From Polytrichum commune (lineage: Eukaryota > Streptophyta > Polytrichopsida > Polytrichales > Polytrichaceae), in assembly GCA_950295325.1 (NCBI GenBank), contig OX485804.1:31930001-31994000 (forward strand): DNA of 64,000 nt, in the 5' to 3' direction. Position 1 is the stretch's first letter, and each line of letters begins with the position of its first letter. Positions 12,107 through 24,600 of the stretch are shown here, piece after piece. The notes below the pieces were generated by a model. The model worked only from the letters and a program-made list of their open reading frames with translations. It had not been told where the DNA came from and did no database searches. The position numbers and the translations under genes are program-made.

Positions 12107-13039
12107 TACACAATGGTCTACACGTTGACTAAGTGTACACAAATGGCACTTGCCATTAGTACGCTCAACAAATATTCTCCCCTTGCATCCTAAAACACAA
12201 GACTATCATCCAAAGTATCCATCCAAATGTGCTACTCTAAATATCATATTGTATATGTTTTTTTTCACTTGAAAAATTACTTATGTTGATGAATGGGATC
12301 ATGTCGACAATTTGCGGGCAGGACACTTTGAGACCTCTAGGCATCTAGTTTAGACCCTTCGCAAATAGTGCATGTGACACTAAATACCATAAAGAGTGCA
12401 TATGTAATTTATATCCCACTCACAAATGTAATTTTTTGAGAAAAAAATTGTTTTTGAACATCCACAATTGAACCGAAAATGAATCATCAATTGTGTTTCT
12501 CCCCATTTGGATTTGTAACTGTGGTGCTCATATAGACATTGTTTTTTTTTTAATTTAATTTAATTTAATGAAGCCCCCTACATGTGTTATTATAATGGAT
12601 GACCACAATAGATGCCACTAAGGTAGGCCTCATAAAATTGGGTGTTTGCATAAATTAAATATAGTAGCTTAATATATGCATGTCGTGCCCCCAAGGCATT
12701 TAAATTAGGCGTTATTCAAGATATGGTTGGAAAATGCTTGGAATTGGACAACTGTAGTGTGTGTTCATATAGCGTTGTGTGTGGCATGTTTTATTATGTT
12801 GACAGTGAGAAGGCTTTGATCAAGGAAGACGACTGTTAGGAGCGCAAATTGCGCGTCGAATTGCGCAAACTCGTCGTTGAGACACGTCCTGGACATTTTT
12901 GGAATGATTTTTTTCCTTAATTTATGCGCGCCATGTTAATTATTTTATGTGTTCATGCATCTACTTATAGAACACCTAATTTAATGAGGCATGCACTAAG
13001 GCTTGCTCTCCACAACCCGTTACAAGAATAAAAAAATTT

Positions 13040-13310
13040 AAAAAATAACAATTGTCGAGAAGTAGTCTATGGGCGATGAAAGCAACTTCTGGCTTCTGGT
13101 GAGGCCACGTTGCCGTGCTTTCTCGACCATCGGATTTGACCGATGCAACCCTCCTCCCCTGATCTCCTCCGTTCCTGCCACCACTCATCCACTGCGTTAT
13201 TACATGGTTTGGCCGGGTTAGTAATTTTAAGCCCCTTTGAACACCTAACAACCATCGGGAGCATGTAGTAGTGGTGTTGCATGGCTCATCTTGTGTTGGG
13301 GATTTCAATG
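13040..13310 (-). repeat. Repeat shared with the LINE fragment at 44 kb
   Basis: About 140 bp here (13050-13195) is the near-exact reverse complement of 44000-44140, including GTGGATGAGTGGTGGCAGGA and CACCAGAAGCCAGAAGTTGC as read on the minus strand. Flanking DNA differs. In one minus-strand frame it gives DEWWQERRRSGEEG, but the two copies do not agree on a long frame. Probably a mobile-element piece. Confidence 0.6.
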
Positions 13311-14890
13311 GGTCTCACACATTGTAAGATTGTCATGTTGCAACATTTCAAGAATGATTATTTGTTTACCCCTAAACTATACTACTTGGGGGCCAACCTC
13401 AAATCAAAGAAGTATCCTAAAACATGATTCAAAGCCCTACTTGAAGTTCACTTAGACAGCAAAGTTTTGAAGGAAGAACTCATGATTGCATCGGTATCGT
13501 CGGAACAAATAGTATTGTCTTTGATCTATGTCATCTTCGTTTTAATACCACTTTCTTTCACGCATTCATCATGATTTGAGTGTGTATTGAAACTCTTTGT
13601 AGACCAAAAATGGTGGTTTGCATCGTATGCTTGAAATTAGGTAAACATCACCACGTCAACAACATTGCTACTATTCCCATATAGTTTGAAATCTTGTATC
13701 AAATGAAAGATCACGGGTTGTCAAGGGAGATGAATTTGAAAATTGTGTAACATAACATAAGCTTTTCAAATTACCACCATGATTGTATGGAATTTTGTAG
13801 GCATAATTATGAAGAAAAAGATTCTAGATCAAAGAGAACATGAGGGTACTAAGATAGATGTGGTTAATTTAGTGTTGATTCTTACATGGTTAGGTGTGAA
13901 ACTAAGAACAAACATCAAGAAGACAATGAGTGTCCCATAAAACGATTGGACTACATGTTCAAAATTTGTTAACCATCCTAGACACAGTAATGAACTTAAT
14001 TGGGAGGGGGGGGGGGAAGATTTATATGACCATTTTATAACTCATAGCATCTTCACTTGACAATGAATAGGATATTCATTGGAGCTCCAAAAAGTATGAG
14101 GAACGCGACTATGGACACGATATGGATTTGTTAATCATCTCACACAAATTGTGTGTTTCATATCCTGCAAGAAGTGGGTGTAGAGAGAAACAAACTTGTA
14201 TATATCAGCCACCCAAACTTAATACTTCACATTCTTGCAAAAAATCTTGAAGCTCATCGCCTTTGTTTTGTACCCACACCGTCTTAAAGTACGAGGCTCA
14301 AATTCAAAGAATTCCGCTCAATCATGTCCTAAAATTGAGTGGTGAGTGAATAGATATGGATCTACGAATAAACACCCAAACGACAAGAACTGAAAGGAGA
14401 TCGAACAACATGCACAAAACTTTATATTCTAAGTTAACAAGTTGACATAATAGGAGAAACCCATGATACGATCGATTGAGAAGAACAATATTCTATTCAC
14501 ACTTTGATAATATGAGGGGGTTTCATAGGAGCTCCAAAAACCATAAAGAAGATCGATACACCTCAACCTGAATTTTGGTAATCACCCGGCGTTCTAATCA
14601 CGTGTTTAGTATCCTAGATAAGAAGTGGGGTGATTGAAAAGGGTTAAACATGTGAGACCCATCTAGCTTAGGCAATAATAGGGTTTTTAAATGAAGTTCG
14701 AGGCCTCCCAGACCTCCGTGTATTCCTATGCACTCAAGCAAGTAAGAGTATCTTCCCAAACGTTGTTGAGTGGGTGTACATTGGAACGTAGAATGCAACC
14801 CTAGAATGCTTGAGATTCACGGTTGCAGCTTCAAGCCTGAGCAGACATAATTTGAGCTGGTGAGCTTGTTCTTGAGTAGAGTGAGTGAGA
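13310..14890. repeat. Family R2 repeat copies, gene-free
   Basis: Two relics of a repeat that recurs throughout the window (family R2) lie at about 13850-14220 and 14330-14680. Shared phrases are ATATGACCATTT with a G-run just before it, GGAGCTCC with a following AAAAA, TTTGTTAATCATC and GTGTTTCATATCCT. Other copies are near 16205-16610, 20700-21110, 31080-31920, 36290-36660 and 42640-43040. The ends resemble weak inverted repeats (CCTTAGATGAGCCTTAAATG against the inverse of a TACCTTAA end). No protein is encoded. A chance minus frame at 14994-14598 has no support. Confidence 0.55.
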
Positions 14891-14904
14891 GAGAGAGAGA
14901 CTAA

Positions 14905-15324
14905 GGGCCCCTTTACACCTAGAGGCCGGGCCAATTCCCTTTGAGGCCGATTGCATGAATTTTCAGTCCCTTTTGGGTTGGAAGCCGGCCTCAACTACAC
15001 ATTATAATGAGATTATAATGGGGGTCATTTTTCCCATATGTAAAGGCCTTAGGGCCAAGAAGCTAGGGCGATTTAATAAATCTAGCATAATCTAACGGAT
15101 CTAGCATAATCTAGCAGAGAGCCGTTCATATTTCCACATAATCCAATGGATACAGTTCGCTGAAAAAATCATACTTTATGTTTAAAAAATTCTATTGAAA
15201 TGTGACATTGGCCCTCCATTTTGGGTGCACCCAATTTAACGAGCTCGGGCTATGTCATATCATGCATTTTTTGATTAAAAATTTCATACCACCAATCGGC
15301 CCGGCTTCTAAGTGTAAAGCGGCC
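14905..15324. mobile_element. Tourist/PIF-Harbinger-type MITE (420 bp)
   Basis: It begins GGGCCCCTTTACACCTAGAG and ends with the inverse (CTTCTAAGTGTAAAGCGGCC), a terminal inverted repeat of about 33 bp with a few mismatches. It is flanked by TAA at 14902-14904 and 15325-15327. A 3-bp TWA-type target duplication with GGGCC-type ends is the signature of Tourist MITEs mobilised by PIF/Harbinger transposases. No coding capacity. Confidence 0.75.
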
Positions 15325-15327
15325 TAA

Positions 15328-15830
15328 GGGCCGACCACTTCACACATGAGCCAAGAGCCATGACCATGAAATTGTGAGAGCCCAAAAAAAAATTGTCCAA
15401 AGGCCGTCCCAACACACCTCCAAAATCGTGTAGTGTGGTCATGGATCCTCAAGTGTAGTGTGAAGTCATATGTGGCCGGGCCCTCAGCCAAATGCTAGTT
15501 CAATAAGTTTATATTCATGTGGGTCCTCATGCATGGTAAAATAGAATAAACCAATGATTGTGAGCGTTCGGAGTGCCATGGTCTCCCAGTTTTGTGTTAG
15601 GCCTACCTCCAAGAGGTGGTTTTTGAAAAGAGTCCACGTGACCATGAGACATGATCCATTCGATGCTAGGTAGGAATCATGTAGACTTTACGTCCATCTT
15701 GTATTCACATACTCCGTTGGTCCCTCAAGCATAGTGCAAAGCGAACTTGGACCAACTCCACCTTTTCCACCAATGAGAGTGTTTGAAGTGAAATGGTCAC
15801 ATGCTCTCAGTCTCATGTGTGAAGTGGCCC
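15328..15830 (+). mobile_element. Tourist-type MITE, copy A of the ACTTCACACATGAG family
   Basis: Ends read GGGCCgaCCACTTCACACATG and CTCATGTGTGAAGTGGCCC, an inverted repeat of about 20 bp with a 2-bp insertion at the left. TAA flanks both sides (15325-15327 and 15831-15833), and the left TAA is shared with the right end of the preceding MITE. The interior matches copy B (17921-18424, opposite orientation) and copy C (56692-57325). Non-autonomous. Confidence 0.8.
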
Positions 15831-15833
15831 TAA

Positions 15834-17917
15834 GATGAGGTAGATGGGCCTTAAGTGGTTTGTTTTGTTAATCGGGCCCCTAGATTTGATTGGTATGTGG
15901 GTTCGGTGATGATCAAAGAGCAAACGTCACAAAGACAACATGTTTAAAAAGATTGCCAACTATGTTTTCAATTAATAATGACTACCCTACACTCAATAGT
16001 GAAAACGGTGAGAGGACCTATGTATTCAGTTAAGAATCAACAAACATGCACTTTTGATAATCATAACTAAATCATGGGAGGTCTGAATTTCAATCTAGTC
16101 TTTGCATATGTTTCATCGTGTATTTGCTAATGCAACACAAGTTTGGTTATGTGACTTTAATCAATAGAAGTTGGAGAACATGAAAAACGAGCCAAATAAC
16201 ACCCACGTACCTTAGATGAGCCTTAAATGGTTCATTTTTTCAACTAGCCCACTCCCCAAGGACATGAAACATACGATTAGTGCAAGATGGTTAGCAAATC
16301 CACATTGAGGTTGTAGTCACTTTCCTCATAGTCTTTGGGGCTCATTTGAATGTATCTTTCATTTATCAAATTGAAGATGCTCGTGCTCATTAAATGGTCA
16401 TATAGATCTCTTTGGCAATTTTGTTGACTATCAAACCAAAAATGGCTACCATATACTATGAACGCAATCTAATCTCTCTAAAAAATGTGTCTTTTTTGGT
16501 ATTTGTTCTTGGAGCTGCCCCCAAACCACATGTACGAAAACATAGGTTTACTGATAAGAAAATCAAGCAAATAAGGGTTGTCTACCTTAAGTTAGGTAGA
16601 GAGTATTGAGATGATCACTCTAAGCAATTGAGGGCACATATTATTATTAGATTCAAAAGGTTCTACATGGTTCTCAATAGCAATTGGAAGGGGATTTCAA
16701 CGCACCAAAGTTTGTCTTGTTTGAGTTTTGTCATGGTCCTGTATGCAAAATTTGTGAGGGTTCAAAGTGTTATTGGTAGATGTTTCAAAACCAACACATG
16801 AGCATGATGTTACGGTGGTCGCCATCTTAGGACTAATATGTATTTATTGTGCAATACTTCAATGTTTTGGTTTGGGTGGGTGTTGGTTTTAGCTTTATCT
16901 ACCTTGATGTGTGTGGGCCTTAAGTGATCATTCTTCTTAGTCAGATGCTTGTGTTTGAGCACGCATATGGCAAGGCTTGTAGTGAGGAATGAACATTAAA
17001 CAGGCATGTGTTGTGATGACAGGCTACTGGGTTCAATAATCAACACAGTTGGGAGGACCTAGACAAAAGAGAGAGAGAGAACTTTAACTTTACATCTTAT
17101 AAATTTTGCATCTCAATTCCAATTTTGGAACGTGATTGAGCATCTTTGTGATTCACATTTGCTAACCGAAGGAGACAACTCTGATCACTTTTTCACCACA
17201 AATGGGTAGGTATATATACTTCATAGAAACAATTAGTTCATAATTTGTTAACTCGGTCTCATTGGACTCATTCATGATTGTTGATGCTAATCATAGTGTC
17301 AAATTTGCTCAAGAAACATATTTATGGAATATAATGACTTCCCAATGCTGTCACGTTGAACTTAAAGGGTTGCCACGATTTGTTGGCCCATTGCCCTATA
17401 AGTCAATGTACTCTACAAAGAATACAAGGCTCTAGATGGCCTTTGATTCTTGTGGGAAGCTTGGGTCCTACATACGTTTGCAACTTAGTGTGAAGTGAAA
17501 TTGGACTTGCTCATCCACCTATCCCAACTGTGAGACACTTTGACATTACTATTGTAGAGGGCTCCCTGTTTCATCTTTACATGTGTTGGAATGTGGTTTC
17601 CACGTGGGATACAAGTTGGTTGTGGTGAATAAGAGCTTGACACGTGACAAACTATGAAGGGGAATAATGGTTTTGTGTTGGAATAGAGAGCCCTTTACAA
17701 TATAGTATCTAGAGCTTAGCACAACAACTTGGTCGTTGACGTGGCATGGACTTTTTTCTTCTTCTTGTCGTAGACATTTTCCAACAATCATCAAATATCG
17801 ATGAAATGATAGATAATTTTGTCCAAGTAACCTCAGACTTGAATGTTAGGCTTAGGTTTTGCACATATATTCAATAGCAAATATGCTACTACATGCTTAG
17901 TAATATCTATTTGCACA
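15834..17917. repeat. R2 repeat copies and unassigned DNA
   Basis: A full-looking R2 copy in reverse orientation lies at about 16205-16610 and a decayed piece begins at 15834 (GGGCCTTAAGTGGTTTGTTT). From about 16650 to 17900 I see no gene and no clear structure. Weak minus-strand frames near 17549-17794 are not supported. Confidence 0.45.
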
Positions 17918-17920
17918 TAA

Positions 17921-18424
17921 GGGCCAAATCACACACGACGATTGAGAGCCCGTGACCATTACACTTTAAGCACTCTCATTGGTGGAAAAGGCGGAGTTGG
18001 TCCAAGTTTGCTTCACACCACGCTCGAGGGACCAATGGAGTATGTGAATGCATGATGGATGTAAAGTCTACATGGATTCCTACATGGCATCGAATGGATC
18101 ATGTTTCATGGTCACTTGGATTATTTTCAAAAAATCACCTCTTGGAGGTAGGCCTAACACAAAATTGGGAGACCATGGCACTCCGAACGCTCACAACCAT
18201 TGATTTATTTTATTTTTATCATATGTGAGGACCCGCATGAATGGACATTCATTGAAATAGTATTTGGTTGAGAGCCCGGTCACATATGACTTCACACACT
18301 ACACTTGAGGATCCGTGACCACACTACATGATTTTGGAGGTGTGTTGGGACGGCCTTTGGACACTTTGTTTTGGGCTCTCAAAATTTCACGGTCACGGCT
18401 CTTGGCTCATGTGTGAAGTGGCCC
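17921..18424 (-). mobile_element. Tourist-type MITE, copy B
   Basis: The element is 504 bp, almost the same length as copy A but inverted. Its right end is CTCATGTGTGAAGTGGCCC and the left end is a decayed GGGCCAAATCACACACGACG. Perfect TAA duplications flank it at 17918-17920 and 18425-18427. Interior phrases such as TAGGCCTAACACAAAA and CACCTCTTGGAGG match copy A on the other strand. Confidence 0.85.
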
Positions 18425-18661
18425 TAACATCATGGCCCAGGGGTTCACCTGTGCCACTGTAGTGGCCTTTATTTGGGTTTGTCTTTTAAAAAAGTATGTA
18501 TGTCAAATTGTCCATATAATGTATTTTAAAATTAGTTCCAATCTGGTGCCATACCTATTCTGCATTCTCAATATCAATCATTGTCTTGAACAGTCGCTTT
18601 GCTTATAGTCATGGTCATGACCACACACAAAGTGAACTCCATGGATAACACATCCAACAAC

Positions 18662-19432
18662 TACAGTCTACCCTCTATCACTATATTCGTTAATTTGGGA
18701 CTTTTTCGGCATTTTGAGACAATTACAAATATAAGAACATGGATTAAATCACATAGATATTGGAGAATGTTGTAAGATGCAAATACCTTGAAGCGGGTGT
18801 TCATATCAAGAACCCAATTAAAACTTCATATCAAGATGGTTTAGGTAGGACGACCCAAACATTAGACCATGTTGTTGTGGTTCATATATTAATTTGAGAC
18901 AAGAGAAAGTCTCAAATTAACGAATATAGTGTTAACCCTCGGGAGTGGATCAAAGTTAACATTTAACAATTATAAAATTACTTTTTTGAGCAATATACAA
19001 ATCTTAACATTTATAAATATAAGCAATTGTGAAGAGTCCTTGTGAGAGAATACCATTCATAAAATTGCAAACCCAATCAAAACTTTATTCAATATCAAGT
19101 TTACAAATCACGGGTGAAGTATGAATCAATGGTTCTTTGGTGAGATTCATCTGCATGCACAACTTGCAATTATTTCTCAATCTGCACCAACAAACCCACA
19201 TACTTGGACACATCACATGAACGTGATTCCATGTACCTTTTGTCATCCATATTATGGTTGTATTTCATTCGTTAACATTTATAGAGTCAAATTTACAAAG
19301 AAGGGAGTACCATTTTATTAACAGTTAACACGTTTAACATTTATAGTGTGCAATATGTGGGGAGTAGAAGAAAGTTAACATTTAGAGAGGGTTAACACTT
19401 ATAGGTGTAACATTTATAGAGGGTGGACTATA
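18662..19432. mobile_element. Putative inverted-repeat element (~770 bp)
   Basis: The left end TACAGTCTACCCTCTATCA faces an inverted right end (ATTTATAGAGGGTGGACTATA), an imperfect 17-bp inverted repeat next to TA. Inside, CACTATATTCGTTAATTTGG at 18688-18707 is mirrored by CAAATTAACGAATATAGTG at 18915-18933. The right part has repeated TTAACATTTATAG-like phrases. A Tc1/mariner-type TA target is possible but not proven. Confidence 0.4.
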
Positions 19433-19439
19433 CCCACAC

Positions 19440-19870
19440 TAAATTAGACGTCCATTAGAGTTATCCATAACGTCCCTCAAAGAGGGGCAAAACCATGGGT
19501 TTGATCATTCTTTCATAAAACCTTTCTATGAAGAGTTCGTTAGCTCGTCGTGGATTGGAGCCTATTTTGAAAGTTGGGTGAAACTTTTGAGACCTCCTCT
19601 TTCCACTTCTCAGACTTTGAGAAAATTTTAAGATCTAAAATAGGGTATACGCATGGGACATGTTGTCCTAAGTCTCAGATCGGTCTATGCAAAGCTTACT
19701 TGTCCCACCCGTATAAGTAGGACAGTTGATTTATACTAGCCCAACATGACCGACACCACTCTTTGTGTATGTTGATTTAAGGGTTAAGAAAACTTGGATG
19801 ACTTTGTGTTGATTCTCATATAACTCAAGGTTTGAGAGTACAACCATGGTTTCATCTGCTTTACTTGACA
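19440..19870 (-). repeat. Family R1 repeat, inverted partner of 29697-30125
   Basis: About 420 bp here is the reverse-oriented relative of 29697-30125. Matching blocks read on the other strand include AACCTTGAGTTnnATGAGAA, CAAAGAGTGGTGTCGG, CATACCCTATTTTA, CCACGGTTTnATC-like and a GATAACTCTA block. No coding potential. Confidence 0.6.
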
Positions 19871-20051
19871 AATAACTCTATTGACGCTTCCAAGTTGTGC
19901 CTTATTCCACCTCACACCTGTAAAGCAAAAAATGTTGCATGCAACCACAATTAGGTATTTGGATTGGAGGGCCAGATAAACCATCCGATTTCATCCACAT
20001 GTGACCCCCAAGTTTGTGTTGTTGAGAAGTGGTGCCCTAAACACACACATA

Positions 20052-20172
20052 GGGTTAGTTTCCATGTAGGCCACTCACCCACCAGATTCTAGTGGAAATA
20101 TAAATGCCACTAGGTGAGATCTACATTTCCACTAGAATATAGTGGGTGAGTGGCCTACTTGGGAACGCACCC
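20052..20172. mobile_element. 121-bp palindromic MITE
   Basis: Two arms of about 48 bp face each other: GTAGGCCACTCACCCAC on the left and GTGGGTGAGTGGCCTAC on the right. The arms continue inward through ATTCTAGTGGAAAT and outward to GGGTTAGTT versus its diverged mirror AACGCACCC. The loop is about 25 bp. A clear target duplication is not visible. Transcribed RNA would form a long hairpin. Confidence 0.75.
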
Positions 20173-21500
20173 AGAGTGAACTCAACCAATGAATGACACA
20201 ACTGGCTACATGTACTATTTTAAATTAAAGTTGTTCGTAAAGCACTCCATAACATCACACAATTCCTTGGTTGTGTTCCGTGGGACTAAGTATTGGACGA
20301 GCACAATTCTCCTTTAATTATGGGATTCCTTGTTTATGAGGAGCACCTACAATTGATTGTGTGATGTAGAGTTTTTGACAAGCACCTATAATTTAGCTGT
20401 GTTTTTTAATCCACAATCTCTTTCTTTGCAAAGAGGCCATCATCTAGTTGCTTAGTAATGTTATGTCATGGTTTATCCCATGTGTTAATATATGCTCATT
20501 ATCAAACAAAATATATTTGTTTTTGAGAGGAGGGCATTTGCTAGTGTGAAATGCCCACATGTACGCATAATCCCCTCCGTGTAGGGCATATTGCTTGTTG
20601 TACGAAGAAAGTCACACATGCACTTTGGGTCACCCGTTATGGGATTTTTGGGCATTGCCCCCAAGGCAAATCCCAAACTGCTCTCCCCTCAATGCATTCC
20701 CCTAAGATAGATGGGTCTTAAATGGTTAGTTTTTCCAACTAGTCCACTTCTCCTAGGATATGAAACACATGATTAGTACGAGATGGTTATTAGCAAACCC
20801 AATCGATGCCAAAGCCACTTCTCTCATAGTTTTCATAGCTTATATGAATATTGTATTCATTATTTAGAGCGAAGATTTTCATGCTCATTAAATGGTCGTT
20901 AGGTCCCCCTCCAAAACATCATGTTGACTGTTGAGTTTAGAATGCTTGTTATATTTTGAGCACGCAATCCAATCTATTTTAAACACATCTCTTTTTGATA
21001 CTCATTCTTGAAGCCACACCTAACCACATACCACTCAAATATATAAGTATCTGATTAAGAAAAGTAACCGAATAATGGTTGTCTACGTTATCATAACATT
21101 AATTAAGTAGTGTGCATCAAATTGAATCAACACTAGTTGCAACATCCCATGGTTATATTCTTGGGACCCACATGAACGAATGCACATTGCTTAATAATAA
21201 TAATAATGATGTTACGGCACATCGACACTTCAAAGTCAGACCTCACATCACGTCACACCCGTAAACAAGATTATTATAATATACACAATCACATATTCTC
21301 TAATATGGAGTCACAGAAATCATCCAACCTCATCCACGCACCTGGTGGATGACACATCCAACTACCTGCAGTAAATTAGGACATTCATGACACTCCCAAA
21401 TTGGACCTCGCTCACAGTCTACAGTATTCCACCACGGGCACATCACACATGACACGTGCCCATACCTGATTGAACGAAAATATTATACGCAAATCTCTAC
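20173..21500. other. Intergenic DNA with an R2 repeat copy
   Basis: An R2 copy in reverse orientation occupies about 20700-21110 (starting near GATGGGTCTTAAATGG). The remainder, including the flank just upstream of the THUMP-domain gene, is AT-rich with no recognisable gene. No convincing TATA box was located for the gene start at 21624. Confidence 0.45.
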
Positions 21501-21623
21501 GTAGTTTGATTGAAGACTCACGAAAACCATCCAAGTTCATCCTCCACTCTGTTCGTTAACAAGCGGTGCCCTAAGCTGCACTTGAACACCATTCGAGCAT
21601 GCTTCCGGAAGCTAAATCAGATC

Positions 21624-24600
21624 ATGGCTATGGCGCACTACTGGGCATCCTGCGCAGGGGGGCTCGAATTCGTTCTTCTCAAGGAGGTAATACATGACTC
21701 CTACGCAATTCCCGTATCCTCACATTGCCGCATTTTCACATTCAAGCAAATCTCCGACGCAGGGTTGAGTGGAATAAGTTGTGCTAATAAGAAAACGGAA
21801 ACGAAGAATGCTATCATAACTTTTAGGCTAGTTTGATCGTAACGAGGATCGACACGTAAAGAGAAGTGATGCAAGTGAATGCTTTGTGCGGTCACGTTAT
21901 CGCTTGGAAGATTTAGCCCTGTTCTGGCCGTGGACCTTAAAACCCTAACCCCTACACAAATAAGAAGGCAGTAAATGGAAATGAAAATAGTGTGGCAGCT
22001 GAGTGTGATTTTGGAGCTGATTTTGAGTTAATGCGTGCAGCTGGAGCAGCTGGAAGGAACAAAAGTAATTACCGGGATACAGAGCTATGGAGGAGTGCAA
22101 TTCCAGACAACATCATCTCCTCAGGTTAATCTTCTGCATCGACGTACCTAACTTGGTAGCTAAACTTTCCACTCGCAATTAATTGGTCTCGATGATACAT
22201 GATTAACATATCGAATTCTGTGGTGTCATTGACGCAGAAAGTTGCACAGTTGAGGTCTGCGGACAATGTGTATGCCTTTCTTGCACATCACAAGGTGCCC
22301 TTTCATCCTCAGCTTATTCATAGTCTACGTTGAGTTTTTTTACGAGTAGAATAGTACAGGTCCGATATAGCACATGGCTTGTTGGCTGCACTATGAGTCA
22401 TGTTTGATCTATATGCATTGCTCCTCTTTACGATTTCGAGAAAAATACAACACCGTTTTGCAGAATATTCCATTGGAGAAGGAGGCAGGAGTAACGTTCA
22501 TGAAGTCCTTACCTACGAAGGTAATGGCTCCATATTCTTGTCACTGCTGTGGAGCATGATCTTGTTATCATATGATGGCTTTATTTGCATAGAGTGTGAA
22601 AGGTGATGGTTGTTTGTCCATTGCATAATCATTGTATTGTATTGCAATGCCAGTATTTTATTCTATCAATACGAATTTGCAACTTGAGATTTGCAGATTG
22701 ACTGGAATCCTGTCATGCAACTCCATCAACAATGGCAAGACTTGAAGAGACGAGAAACCGGAGGTGCAACTGATGATGGCATTTTGACTATCAACGGGGT
22801 TGGAAGGGCTGAAGATTCGCATGCTGCCCCAGGGATAACCTTCCGGGTGACAGGTGACAGAATATCCATGAAGTTGAAGAAACAGGGGTATACTTCCATG
22901 GATGCTGCAGGTACATTCTCCACTCGAGGTTTACTTTGTTGGAAGGCTTGGGTAATCAGATTATGGTTAAGGGATAAATGTTGTAAATCATGAACTGCAT
23001 GAATCGACTCACAGAAACCTGGGCAAGAAATTGTCATATATACTCCTCGGTACTTGAATTACTCCGCAGTTCGTTTTGGACACAATGGTGGAAAAGCCTC
23101 AAGATGTAGAGACGTGTTTCACTCTTGAGAATTAACAGCAACTACTTATCATGCTGTGGTAGTGCTTGGGTCCCTTCGTTTCAAACCACTCTGAAAAATT
23201 TGGTAGATACATCAGTTTCAAATTTAAGCTGTAAACCTGGTTACGATGTTTAGTATATCATGCGAGATTCCAGATGCTACAACCCCCTGGCAAGGACTGC
23301 AGTGTAGGGAACTTCAAATGAGTCCAGAAATCTAGTGCTATGAATCTCCCAAGAGGTTGAAGACTGATTGCAGTGAGTTTCTACATCCAGGTCACCCTAG
23401 AGCATTTCAAACGATAGACAAAGTGCTTCTTGTAGTTGACGTACAATTTCTCTGACCTCTTGATATAAAGGAGTATAGTTGCTATGCTGAGGACAGAAGC
23501 AAGAACTATTTCATGATTACATGTAATAATGAGCCTTAGATCAGGTTCTCTGCACTAAAATAAGTTTATTGCACCTATAACTTTCTCCTGCAGATACTCT
23601 GCAGAAATTTAATATAAAAGTATGTATATATATATATTTCAAGAGAAAATGAGAGACTTTAACATCTGGAGTACCTTTCCTTACAGCATTGTGTGTCTAA
23701 TCCACAGCTTTGCCATAAATGCAGCTGCGATTGGGGATGGGATTTATGAGTTGCTGGGGTGGCCAGCAGACATGCGGAGCTTCAAAGGTCAGTACGGTGG
23801 AATTTAGAATCTGTTCATGGCTTAGAGTTGTCTTCCAAGCCATATTCTGGCTCTATTTCTCCATTTTTACTGGTAATTGACTGATACACGCGATGCAAAG
23901 ATCCTTGGGGTGCTGGACAGCAGTCTTGATATGGAGAATTTGGGAACATCAAACATATGACAAGGGAATCCTATTCAGAATGTTATAAGGCAACATTCAA
24001 TTGAATGCTTGTTTCCATAATGTACCTTATGACTACGATGAGTAGATGTGATTTCTTGTTCTTCTTATACATTGAATCATTTATGTTTTCTTTGGGAGTG
24101 AGTTACAAGTTGAAGACCCTACCTATTCTACTGTATTTTATTAGGTGCTAGAATTTGCCAATGCACTACACTTTCTGATACCTTGAATTCACACAGATAC
24201 ATCTTGACAGATATTATTTTCTTGTAATACTTGAATAAAGAGTCTTGACACATATTATTTTCTTTTAATACTTGAATAAAGAGTCTTACACCAGTATGTT
24301 TGATCTCTGGTTGTGATTGCAGTCGAAGTACTAGCCTGGATAATCGATGATGAGCTTCTACTGGTTCTCGCCCTCATCTACAGGTGATTATTGATCAATC
24401 ACATGGTTAGCAAGTGCCTCTTTACAGTCTGAGTCCCGAGTTCCTTATACATGTTGTTAGTTTGTAATGGACAAGACAGTTCCTTTTGTCAACATAGTTA
24501 GGCAGAGTATCTTGCAGAATGAACATTGTAGGTTCTACAACTGAAGTTTTTGGATAAGACCCCATGGAACGACCTAAACTATCCATTAGTTCTACCTTAT

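Larger units (their letters stand above)
11396..12405. mobile_element. CTACAC-type inverted-repeat element, interrupted by two retroelements
   Basis: The left end reads CTACACCACTTGTGGTATTT then actgTCACATGCG. The right end contains GCATGTGACACTAAATACC, whose reverse complement matches the left end, so the unit has terminal or sub-terminal inverted repeats. The copy at 47222-47700 follows it phrase by phrase (TCACCTCATGACAC, GCGCTTACTAATATCTTGG, GCATTAGTACGCTCAA, GACACTTTGAGAC) but lacks two segments found here at 11571-11996 and 12025-12106, which are later insertions. No transposase is encoded, so it is non-autonomous. Superfamily not assigned. Confidence 0.6.
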
